Shown here piece after piece: positions 5,862 through 12,903 of a DNA stretch of 12,903 nt. The notes under the pieces were generated by a model. The model did not search any database. It saw nothing but the letters and a program-made list of their open reading frames with translations, and was not told where the DNA came from. The translations under genes were made by a program, and so were the position numbers. Source of the stretch: UBA4582 sp047630175 (lineage in GTDB: Bacteria > Pseudomonadota > Gammaproteobacteria > Pseudomonadales > Azotimanducaceae); assembly GCA_047630175.1 (NCBI GenBank), contig JBLHVI010000093.1, positions 1 through 12,903 of the forward strand. The letters are read 5' to 3'. How positions within the stretch are numbered: position 1 is the first letter of the stretch; each line of letters begins with the position of its first letter.

Positions 5862-7559
5862 ATGTACAGCGAGCTACACACCGTCTGGAAAGAGTTCACC
5901 AGCCCAGGACAACCGTTTGAAATAACCACCAAAGAAGTACGCGGTCAGCAACTCAAAGCATATGCGGCAGCCCCTGCCACCATGCGCGAGTTGTGGCTGT
6001 CAACCGCACCATTTGGCGAGCGCGATTATCTCGTGTTTCAGGATGAGCGCTGGACCTACGCCGACGCGCACAGAGACGTGGCTGCCATTGCCCACTGGTT
6101 AAGACAGCAAGGCATACAACAGGGTGATCGCGTCGCGATTGCCATGCGGAACTATCCCGAGTGGATGCTCGCTTACTGGGCCTGTGTTTCACAAGGTATC
6201 GCTGTTGTCGGCATTAACGCCTGGTGGGTAGCTGATGAACTGGCCTTCGGCCTACTAGATTCGACACCCAAACTACTGATTGCTGATCAGGAACGCCTCG
6301 ATCGCTTCACTGAAATCAAGGGTCAGTTTCCCGACCTAGCCGTGGTTGGTGTGCGTCTGAAAACACCCGTGGAAGGCATACCCGATTTCAGCGTGATGAC
6401 CCGCGATGGCGGCGCCATGCCCGATGCTCTGATTGACCCTGATGACGATGCTTGTATTTTCTACACTTCTGGCACTACTGGGCGACCCAAGGGCGCTCAG
6501 CTTACGCACCTTGGTTGTGTCAGCAATGTCATGAACCTGCTGTTCTGGGGTATGACAATGGCCCACGCGACGGCCCGTGCCAACCAGCTTCCACCACCTG
6601 ATCCTGCCGCAGCTCCCGTTGCAGCTGGCCTAATCACCACACCGTTGTTTCACGTCACCGCAAATAACTGTATGGCGCAAGGTACCACCCTGCTCGGCGG
6701 CAAGTTAGTACACATGTATCGTTGGGATGCCCTGGATGCCCTAAAGATCATTGCTAAGGAAAAGATCACCAGCATGTCAGGTGTACCGGTCATGTCTCGA
6801 GAGCTGATCAATCACCCTGAATTTGACCAGCACGACACATCCAGCCTGCTGTCTGTTGCAGGCGGCGGTGCACAAGTACAGCCGGACCTCGTCGGCAAGA
6901 TAGACAAAGCAGTCAAGACAGCACGCCCCAGCACAGGTTACGGCATGACAGAGACCTGCGGCATTATTACCTCTATTGGCGGCGATTATTTTGTCGATCG
7001 ACCTGACAGTTGCGGACCGGCCATGCCAACATTTGAAACCAAATGTGTTGACGCACAAGGCAATGAGTTACCGGAAGGCGAGGTCGGAGAGCTTTGGGTT
7101 AAGGGCGCCTGTGTCATCAAAGGCTACCTGAATCGGCTCGAGGCCACGACCGAGTCAATTACGGATGGCTGGCTTCACACGGGCGATGTCGCTCGCAAAG
7201 ATGCCGACGGCTTTTTGTACATCGTTGACCGAATTAAAGACATGGTGCTGCGCGGCGGCGAAAACATCTATTGCGCAGAGGTAGAATCGGTGATCTTCAA
7301 TGTTGACGACGTCGCCGAGTGCAGCGTGTTTGGCATTGCCGACGACCGTCTCGGTGAAGAAGTGGGCGTCGCCATATTCCTTAAGCCGGGCTCAACAGTG
7401 ACCGCAGAAACGATTCGTGCACATGGTGCTCAACACATGGCCAAGTACAAAATTCCTCGCTACATTTGGCTGCTTGACACGCCCTTGCCAAGGAATGCTA
7501 GCGGCAAATTTATGAAGCGCGAACTGCGTGATCAATTGAAGCTTGCTGACGCGCTCTAA
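5862..7559 (+). CDS. AMP-forming acyl-CoA synthetase (fatty-acid-CoA ligase type)
   Basis: 565 residues, full length for the ANL superfamily. It activates a carboxylic acid with ATP to an acyl-adenylate and then transfers it to CoA. The phosphate-binding loop YTSGTTGRPKG is at 201-211. FHVTANNCM lies in the substrate-pocket region, and STGYGMTE (357-364) is the adenine/acyl motif. HTGDVARKDADGFLYIVDR (439-457) holds the ribose-binding Asp442 and the hinge region. The C-terminal domain has RNASGKFMKREL with the adenylation Lys549. The wide family prevents assignment of chain length or acid type; medium/long-chain fatty acids or hydroxy acids are plausible. It is divergent from the CoA-transferase and faces a hairpin shared with the convergent ygiQ-like gene. 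The kinase and CoA-transferase nearby suggest acyl-CoA catabolism. Confidence 0.93.
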   Translation: MYSELHTVWKEFTSPGQPFEITTKEVRGQQLKAYAAAPATMRELWLSTAPFGERDYLVFQDERWTYADAHRDVAAIAHWLRQQGIQQGDRVAIAMRNYPEWMLAYWACVSQGIAVVGINAWWVADELAFGLLDSTPKLLIADQERLDRFTEIKGQFPDLAVVGVRLKTPVEGIPDFSVMTRDGGAMPDALIDPDDDACIFYTSGTTGRPKGAQLTHLGCVSNVMNLLFWGMTMAHATARANQLPPPDPAAAPVAAGLITTPLFHVTANNCMAQGTTLLGGKLVHMYRWDALDALKIIAKEKITSMSGVPVMSRELINHPEFDQHDTSSLLSVAGGGAQVQPDLVGKIDKAVKTARPSTGYGMTETCGIITSIGGDYFVDRPDSCGPAMPTFETKCVDAQGNELPEGEVGELWVKGACVIKGYLNRLEATTESITDGWLHTGDVARKDADGFLYIVDRIKDMVLRGGENIYCAEVESVIFNVDDVAECSVFGIADDRLGEEVGVAIFLKPGSTVTAETIRAHGAQHMAKYKIPRYIWLLDTPLPRNASGKFMKRELRDQLKLADAL

Positions 7560-7577
7560 GCACGTATCAAACGCAAT

Positions 7578-7609
7578 AGTAAAGTCCGGCATATCTGCCG
7601 GACTTTACT
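7578..7609. terminator. Perfect 14-bp stem hairpin between convergent genes
   Basis: AGTAAAGTCCGGCA, loop TATC, then the exact reverse complement. It starts 19 nt after the acyl-CoA synthetase stop and ends 44 nt before the ygiQ-like stop, so it can act on both. The U-run is short (TTT inside the stem, then ACTG), so it may terminate weakly or mainly protect 3' ends. Confidence 0.65.
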
Positions 7610-7653
7610 GCCTAAGACTCAATAGGCATGCTCTGGGACGAGGCCGTTAACCG

Positions 7654-9930
7654 CTAACGCTGCCGTGTAGGCTTTATGCGCGGACCACGTCTCCGCCTTG
7701 ACCCTGCCTTCAATCCCGCTGATTCTGTTGTCGATGGCTTTGATAAAGCGTGCTTTGATGTCACTACTTTCGATGAACCAGCACTACCTGAGTCTGCGCC
7801 GGCAGCAGCAGAAGCTGTATCCGCACTCTTATCGACACGGGTGGGCACGATCGGTAAACCCGTGTGTTGCGTCCGAAAGAATCGTCCGCTTTTGAGACCA
7901 TGAGGCTTACTGAACTGGGTCAGCGGGATCAGATGCAGCTTACCGTTACCGATCAGATCTTGGCGACCCATTTTCTTCAATGCAGTGCGTAACATAGGCC
8001 AGTTATCAGGATCGTGATAGCGCAAAAAAGCCTTGTGTAAACGCCGTTGACGGGTGCCGAAGGGAATACTGACGTCCTCAGAAGTGCGTCCGACGCGTTT
8101 TAGAGGGTTTTTTCCCGAGTGATACATCGCTGTGGCAGACGCCATAGGCGATGGATAAAAGTTCTGCACCTGGTCGGCTTTAAAGCCGTTGCTCTTGAGC
8201 CACAGCGCTAAGCTCAACATATCCTCATCACGGGTGCCGGGGTGTCCCGCAATAAAGTAAGGTATCAGATATTGCTCTTTTCCTGCTTCTTTAGAGAAGC
8301 GTTCAAACATTTCTTTGAACGCATCATAAGTCCCCATACCGGGCTTCATCATCTTTGACAAAGGGCCCTGCTCGGTATGCTCCGGCGCAATCTTCAAGTA
8401 ACCGCCGACATGTTCAGTGACGAGTTCCTTGACGTATTCTGGTGTTTCAACCGCTAGGTCGTAGCGCAGCCCGGACGCGATTAACACTTTTTTGACGCCT
8501 TTAATATCTCGTGCCTTACGGTATAGAGAGATTAGTGGTGTCTGGTCGGTATCGAGGTTTTTACAAATATTCGGGTACACGCAGGACAGGCGTCGACAGC
8601 TTGATTCAATCTCCCGACTCTTACAGGCCAGCCGCCACATATTTGCCGTGGGTCCACCTAGGTCTGAAATAATGCCAGTAAAACCCGGTGTTTTGTCACG
8701 GATGTTCTCTATCTCGTTGAGAATAGACTCCTCTGAGCGACTCTGAATAAGGCGCCCCTCGTGCTCTGTGATGGAACAAAAACTGCAGCCGCCGAAGCAA
8801 CCGCGCATGATATTCACGGAAAAGCGAATCATGTCATATGCCGGTATTTTGGCATCGCCATATTGCGGATGAGGAATACGCTGGTAAGGCCTCTCGAACA
8901 CCCAGTCCATCTCTTCAGTGGAAAGGGGTATCGGCGGCGGGTTCAACCAAACGTAACGATCGCCATGAGCCTGCACGAGTGCCCGAGCATTGTGCGGATT
9001 GGTTTCACGATGAAGGATACGCGAGCTGTGCGCGTACAAAACCTTGTCATCGCGCACCTGCTCGAAAGCCGGCATACGTATGTACGTGACCTGACGCTGC
9101 CGCATCGCCGCTTGCGGGTCAGTCATGCGGATAACCGCTGCCTTAGGTTCTACGGTATCGCTGACTTGATCCTCCGCCAGGCTTGAGGCATCAATCTCAT
9201 GCATGCCTTCGGGCAAAGTCGATAACGCAAAGGCGGTGCCGCGAATATCACGCAACTCACCCACAGTCTCGCCACCCGCCAGCCTATGTGTCACCTCAAC
9301 AATAGCACGCTCGGCATTACCAAAGAGCAGTAAATCTGCCTTAGCGTCAAGCAGCACAGAGCGCCGGACCTTCTCACTCCAGTAGTCAAAATGCGCGATG
9401 CGACGTAGGCTCGCTTCAATGCTGCCGATAACGATGGGCACATCAGCATAGGCCTCGCGACAGCGTTGAGAATATACAATCACGGCTCTATCAGGGCGCT
9501 TGCCGCCAATGTTGCCAGCGGTATAGGCATCATCGTGACGGATTTTTTTGTCCGATGTATAACGATTAATCATCGAATCCATATTGCCTGCGGCCACGCC
9601 ATAATACAGATTGGGCCGACCCAATTGCATGAAGTCCACTGTGTTAGTCCAATCTGGCTGGGCAATGATACCGACTCGGAAACCCTGGGCTTCCAGCACT
9701 CGACCAATGACTGCCATACCAAAACTCGGATGATCCACATAAGCATCGCCGGTGACGACGATCACGTCACAGCTATCCCAGCCAAGGGCATCCATTTCCG
9801 ACCGATTTGTGGGTAAAAACGGGGCAGTGCCAAAGCACTCCGCCCAGTATGGGCGGTAGTCAAATAAACGGGTAGGTTCTATAGACTGCTGCATCATTAG
9901 GCCCGAGAAAGTGGAATTCGTCGCTATCAT
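7654..9930 (-). CDS. YgiQ family radical SAM protein (UPF0313)
   Basis: 758 residues, close to E. coli YgiQ (about 739) and collinear with it. The N-terminal domain has PYWAECFGTAPFLP and WDSCDVIVVTGDAYVDHPSFGMAVIGR (51-77), a B12-binding-like fold. The radical SAM core starts with MRGCFGGCSFCS; Cys378, Cys382 and Cys385 form the CxxxCxxC motif that ligates the [4Fe-4S] cluster. Further conserved blocks include ISDLGGPTANMW, HVGGYLKIAPEHTE, KMMKPGMG and KEQYLIPYFIAGHPGTRDEDM. The final 60 or so residues are Ser/Ala-rich and end in a basic tail (RRRRGPRIKPTRQR). The reaction of YgiQ proteins is not established. ATG at 9930 is taken as the start, but the ATGs at 9897 and 9894 would give a shorter N-terminus closer to E. 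coli YgiQ; none has a good ribosome-binding site. It is divergent from pckG. Confidence 0.93.
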   Translation of the reverse strand: MIATNSTFSGLMMQQSIEPTRLFDYRPYWAECFGTAPFLPTNRSEMDALGWDSCDVIVVTGDAYVDHPSFGMAVIGRVLEAQGFRVGIIAQPDWTNTVDFMQLGRPNLYYGVAAGNMDSMINRYTSDKKIRHDDAYTAGNIGGKRPDRAVIVYSQRCREAYADVPIVIGSIEASLRRIAHFDYWSEKVRRSVLLDAKADLLLFGNAERAIVEVTHRLAGGETVGELRDIRGTAFALSTLPEGMHEIDASSLAEDQVSDTVEPKAAVIRMTDPQAAMRQRQVTYIRMPAFEQVRDDKVLYAHSSRILHRETNPHNARALVQAHGDRYVWLNPPPIPLSTEEMDWVFERPYQRIPHPQYGDAKIPAYDMIRFSVNIMRGCFGGCSFCSITEHEGRLIQSRSEESILNEIENIRDKTPGFTGIISDLGGPTANMWRLACKSREIESSCRRLSCVYPNICKNLDTDQTPLISLYRKARDIKGVKKVLIASGLRYDLAVETPEYVKELVTEHVGGYLKIAPEHTEQGPLSKMMKPGMGTYDAFKEMFERFSKEAGKEQYLIPYFIAGHPGTRDEDMLSLALWLKSNGFKADQVQNFYPSPMASATAMYHSGKNPLKRVGRTSEDVSIPFGTRQRRLHKAFLRYHDPDNWPMLRTALKKMGRQDLIGNGKLHLIPLTQFSKPHGLKSGRFFRTQHTGLPIVPTRVDKSADTASAAAGADSGSAGSSKVVTSKHALSKPSTTESAGLKAGSRRRRGPRIKPTRQR

Positions 9931-10142
9931 ACGGGAACGCCGTACGCGTGCAAGTCAGTTCAAAGAGGTTAAAGCCTATTAGAGAAGCCGTTTTTACACT
10001 TTCGATGGGATTCGGCGTCGATTTAAAGGGCCAATTCAGTTATCCTTGCAACAATCAAAACCTCGGGATTTTTAGCGTTTTATAGCGACGCTTATATCGT
10101 TTCGCCCGGAGCCAGTTGAAACCAAATAAGGGTCTTTTATCG
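9931..10142. other. Divergent spacer between ygiQ-like gene and pckG
   Basis: 212 bp if pckG starts at 10143. It must hold both promoters, but I could not identify convincing hexamer pairs. AT-rich stretches near 10068-10098 (TTTTTAGCG, TTTTATAGCG, CTTATAT) are the likeliest pckG promoter region. No gene or strong hairpin was seen. Confidence 0.4.
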
Positions 10143-11945
10143 ATGTTGAAAAACACAAAATTGCAGGCATGGGTTGAGCAAATGCGTGCCCTTTGCCAGC
10201 CAAATGATGTCGTCATTTGTGATGGCACTAAAGAAGAATATGACAGAATGTGGGAGCTTCTCGTCAGCTCAGGCGCGGCAATTAAGCTCAACGAGGCCAA
10301 GCGCGCGAACAGCTATCTGGTACGCTCTGACCCTGCAGACGTAGCCCGCGTAGAAGGCCGCACATACATCTGTTCTGACACCGCCAGCGAAGCAGGTCCA
10401 AATAATAACTGGATCGAACCGGCTGAAATGCGCACCACACTCGATAATTTGTTCGAGGGTTGTATGCGCGGCCGTACCATGTATGTCGTGCCTTTCAGCA
10501 TGGGGCCCGTGGGTTCACCCATCGCCCATATTGGCGTTGAGTTGTCTGACTCCCCTTACGTCGTAACGAACATGCATATAATGACGCGTGTTGGTCAAGC
10601 GGTGCTCGACGAACTAGGTGAGACCGGCGAGTTTGTACCTTGCATTCATTCTGTTGGTAAACCACTGTTAGACGGTGCGGCTGATGTGACGTGGCCCTGT
10701 AATCCTGAAAATCTGTATATTGCCCACTTCCCCAACACCCGAGAGATCTGGTCGTTTGGTTCCGGCTATGGTGGCAACGCGCTACTGGGCAAGAAGTGTT
10801 TCGCCCTGCGCATTGCCTCAACTATGGCCCGCGATGAGGGCTGGCTCGCGGAACACATGCTGATCTTGAAACTGACCAACCCAGAGGGTGAGTTTAAATA
10901 TGTCGCAGGTGCATTTCCCAGTGCTTGTGGCAAAACCAATCTGGCTATGCTGATCCCGACTATCCCGGGCTGGACGGTGGAGACGGTAGGTGACGACATC
11001 AGCTGGATGAAGTTTGGCGATGATGGCCAGCTCTATGCTATCAACCCAGAGGCTGGCTTCTTCGGTGTCGCGCCTGGTACCGGCATGGACTCTAACGCCA
11101 ACGCTATGTTGAGCCTGAATAAGGACTGTATTTTTACCAACGTTGCCCTCACGGACGATGGCGACATCTGGTGGGAAGGCATGACCGATACACCGCCCGC
11201 CCATCTGATTGACTGGAAAGGCCAAGATTGGACCCCAGAGGTCACAACCCCTGCCGCTCACCCCAATGCTCGCTTTACGGTATCCGCGGCACAATGCCCT
11301 GTCATCGCCAACGAATGGGAAGACCTTAAAGGTGTACCCATAAGTGCTATTTTGTTTGGTGGCCGCAGAGCCACGGTTGTACCACTGGTAAATGAAGCCA
11401 AAGATTGGGCTCAGGGCACGTTTTTCGGTGCCATCGTGTCTTCAGAGAAAACCGCTGCAGCGGCAGGCAAAATCGGCGAGTTACGTCGCGATCCCATGGC
11501 AATGTTGCCTTTTTGTGGCTACAACATGGCAGACTACTGGCAACATTGGTTAAACACCGGCCAAAAAGACGGCGTCAAACTGCCCAAGATCTTTTACGTT
11601 AACTGGTTCCGCAAAAATGACGCAGGAAAATTCATATGGCCGGGCTTCGGAGAGAACAGCCGCGTATTGAAATGGGTTTTTGAGCGCTGTAGCGGTACCG
11701 CTGACGCGATCGAGACGCCAATCGGCAATCTGCCTACTATAGACGCCCTAGATTTTGATGGTATGGACCTTAGCGAGGAACAAATCGCACAGCTGCTACG
11801 GGTTGATATCGACGGCTGGCTTAGTGAAATACCGCTAATTAGTGACTACTTCGACACCTATGGTGATCACGTACCCACTGAATTCCGTGATGAACTGGCA
11901 CAACTCAAGACACGCCTAGAGTCGGCACGCCAACAGGTGGCCTAG
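10143..11945 (+). CDS. pckG: Phosphoenolpyruvate carboxykinase, GTP-dependent
   Basis: Converts oxaloacetate plus GTP to PEP, CO2 and GDP, the first committed step of gluconeogenesis; cytosolic. Counting from the chosen ATG (600 residues, typical for the GTP family), the kinase-1 loop is FPSACGKTNLAM with the reactive Cys at 262, and kinase-2 is VGDDISWM with Asp284 and Asp285. Also present are GPVGSPIAHIGVELSDSPYVV, the SFGSGYGGNALLGKKC substrate segment, GVAPGTG, LFGGRRATVVPL and WPGFGENSRVL. All are GTP-type motifs, unlike the ATP-type PckA. A TTG at 10116 would add nine residues; I prefer the ATG because AAGGG lies 10 nt upstream and the protein then begins like relatives (AWVEQMRALCQPNDVVICDG). 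It ends just before a strong terminator. All key residues are intact. Confidence 0.95.
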   Translation: MLKNTKLQAWVEQMRALCQPNDVVICDGTKEEYDRMWELLVSSGAAIKLNEAKRANSYLVRSDPADVARVEGRTYICSDTASEAGPNNNWIEPAEMRTTLDNLFEGCMRGRTMYVVPFSMGPVGSPIAHIGVELSDSPYVVTNMHIMTRVGQAVLDELGETGEFVPCIHSVGKPLLDGAADVTWPCNPENLYIAHFPNTREIWSFGSGYGGNALLGKKCFALRIASTMARDEGWLAEHMLILKLTNPEGEFKYVAGAFPSACGKTNLAMLIPTIPGWTVETVGDDISWMKFGDDGQLYAINPEAGFFGVAPGTGMDSNANAMLSLNKDCIFTNVALTDDGDIWWEGMTDTPPAHLIDWKGQDWTPEVTTPAAHPNARFTVSAAQCPVIANEWEDLKGVPISAILFGGRRATVVPLVNEAKDWAQGTFFGAIVSSEKTAAAAGKIGELRRDPMAMLPFCGYNMADYWQHWLNTGQKDGVKLPKIFYVNWFRKNDAGKFIWPGFGENSRVLKWVFERCSGTADAIETPIGNLPTIDALDFDGMDLSEEQIAQLLRVDIDGWLSEIPLISDYFDTYGDHVPTEFRDELAQLKTRLESARQQVA

Positions 11946-11956
11946 TCCATAGCGCG

Positions 11957-12014
11957 CGAAGAAGCAGAACAAAAAAGGCCGCTTTCGCGGCCTTTTTTTT
12001 GTTTTGCTTCTTCG
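11957..12014. terminator. Strong bidirectional rho-independent terminator with extended stem
   Basis: The core stem GGCCGC-TTTC-GCGGCC (11977-11992) is flanked by A6 on the left and T8 on the right, a classical terminator after pckG that also works for the converging thiolase gene. Outside the A/T tracts, CGAAGAAGCAGAAC (11957-11970) pairs with GTTTTGCTTCTTCG (12001-12014) with one G-U wobble, giving a 58-nt symmetrical structure. Confidence 0.9.
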
Positions 12015-12142
12015 AAAGGAACTGGCCTGCAAACGCAGCTCTTACAACCGCAGTTTCTCACTAATAACATTTTTTCCAAGTGAAGCTTGCTAAGAACCAA
12101 TTGCCCGAGCTTTTGCCCAGGACAACCAGCTCAACACGTTAG
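12015..12142. other. Gap between terminator and thiolase stop
   Basis: 128 nt downstream of both convergent genes. I see no open frame of note, RNA gene or further hairpin. Confidence 0.5.
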
Positions 12143-12903
12143 CTAACCAAGACGCTCAATAATTGTCCCTGTGCCCAAGCCGCCTCCGCAACACATGGCA
12201 ATCAGGGCGTACTTCCCGCCTGTGCGTTCCAATTCATGCAGCGCGGTGGTGATCAGGCGCGCACCGGTGCTACCTGTTGGGTGCCCCAAAGCAATAGCGC
12301 CACCATTGACATTGACCTTACTGTGATCAATTCCTAGGTCTTTTTCCCAGGCCAGAACGACCGATGCAAAGGCTTCATTTACCTCAAATACGTCAATGTC
12401 AGCGACTTCCAAACCGGCACGCTCCAGCACTTTCCGCGTCGCAGGAATTGGCCCCTTGAGCATAGTGACGGGATCAACACCTACTAAAGTGTGCGCTACA
12501 ATTTTCGCCCGTGGCGTTAGGTTCAGCTCCTTAACCGCCTTCTCAGACGCTAAGATTACCGCTGCCGCACCATCGGATACCTGTGAACTGGTACCCGCCG
12601 TGTGAATCTGCTGACCCGCTACCGCCGTCAGGCCTTGTAGCGATTCTAGCGTTGTTGCCCGCAAACCTTCATCTTTACTAACCACATGGGTCTCACCGGT
12701 TGGCTTGAAATCTGCGCCCAATGAAGGCGCTGTAATCGACACAACTTCCCGATCAAACCTGCCCTCCGCCCAAGCGGCGATAGCTTTTTGCTGACTCTCT
12801 AGACCAAATTGGTCTGTGTCGGCTCGCGTGATCTGATATTCCTCAGCGATCATCGCCGCCCCCATAAATTGACTTGCCGGCTGGTAATGCTCGGCGTAAT
12901 GCA
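12143..12903 (-). CDS. Acetyl-CoA acetyltransferase (thiolase), N-terminal part outside window
   Basis: The minus-strand frame is open through the right edge. 253 residues are visible, roughly the C-terminal two thirds of a thiolase of about 390 residues, and the ATG at 12865 is internal because upstream codons continue the family sequence (HYAEHYQPASQFMGAAM). Thiolases split 3-ketoacyl-CoA to acetyl-CoA or run the reverse condensation. Visible catalytic features are the His in GGAIALGHPTGSTGAR (codon 12281-12283) and the general-base Cys in MCCGGGLGTG (codon 12191-12193). FEVNEAFA is the usual Asn/Glu-containing loop. The nucleophilic Cys of the N-terminal half lies beyond the window. Biosynthetic PhaA-type and degradative FadA-type roles cannot be separated from this fragment. 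It converges on pckG and shares its terminator. Confidence 0.92.
   Translation of the reverse strand, partial: HYAEHYQPASQFMGAAMIAEEYQITRADTDQFGLESQQKAIAAWAEGRFDREVVSITAPSLGADFKPTGETHVVSKDEGLRATTLESLQGLTAVAGQQIHTAGTSSQVSDGAAAVILASEKAVKELNLTPRAKIVAHTLVGVDPVTMLKGPIPATRKVLERAGLEVADIDVFEVNEAFASVVLAWEKDLGIDHSKVNVNGGAIALGHPTGSTGARLITTALHELERTGGKYALIAMCCGGGLGTGTIIERLG

Noticed and set aside
10818..11294. 158-codon minus-strand open frame inside pckG
   Set aside because: It is antisense to the invariant catalytic region of PEPCK, so its openness follows from codon use on the other strand.
1..12903. A new defence, mobile or secretion system
   Set aside because: Every long open frame on both strands was considered; all well-supported genes belong to known metabolic, RNA-modification or housekeeping families, and no integrase, transposase, toxin-antitoxin pair or repeat array was found.

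Overview
The window looks like ordinary chromosome of a gammaproteobacterium with roughly balanced GC. The YgiQ-type radical SAM protein and the TrhO-type rhodanese read very much like their Pseudomonas and E. coli relatives. The acyl-CoA genes and the remnant of a wax ester synthase/diacylglycerol acyltransferase suggest a marine, lipid-using lineage, but that placement is inference. I see no rRNA, tRNA, CRISPR array, transposase, phage gene or plasmid function.

Layout. At the left edge is the 3' part of a tRNA uridine-34 hydroxylase gene (+, cut by the window). Next come a small alpha/beta hydrolase (-) and a divergent SirB1-family transglutaminase-like/TPR protein (+). The SirB1 gene converges, with a 2-nt gap, on a leftward block from about 5.57 kb to 2.68 kb. 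That block holds a class III CoA-transferase, the stranded 3' end of a WS/DGAT gene (pseudogene) and an APH-fold phosphotransferase of the ACAD10/11-LvaA type. A 292-bp divergent spacer with several dyads leads to a full-length acyl-CoA synthetase (+). A perfect 14-bp stem hairpin separates that from the convergent ygiQ-like gene (-). GTP-dependent PEP carboxykinase (+) reads away from ygiQ and ends at a strong bidirectional terminator. Beyond it lies a converging thiolase gene (-), cut by the right edge.

How the genes may work together. Acyl-CoA synthetase, CoA-transferase, hydroxyacyl-CoA kinase-like protein and thiolase would together suit activation and breakdown of fatty or hydroxy acids to acetyl-CoA, and PEP carboxykinase would draw the resulting oxaloacetate into gluconeogenesis. 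This is inferred from family membership and proximity; the genes are not one operon. TrhO and the SirB1 protein are housekeeping or poorly understood functions unrelated to that theme.

I found no convincing new system. The points most worth a second look are the kinase plus acyl-CoA synthetase neighbourhood, the decayed WS/DGAT gene, two palindromes 30-35 nt upstream of leftward start codons, a pair of mutually exclusive hairpins, and an unusually long terminator hairpin.
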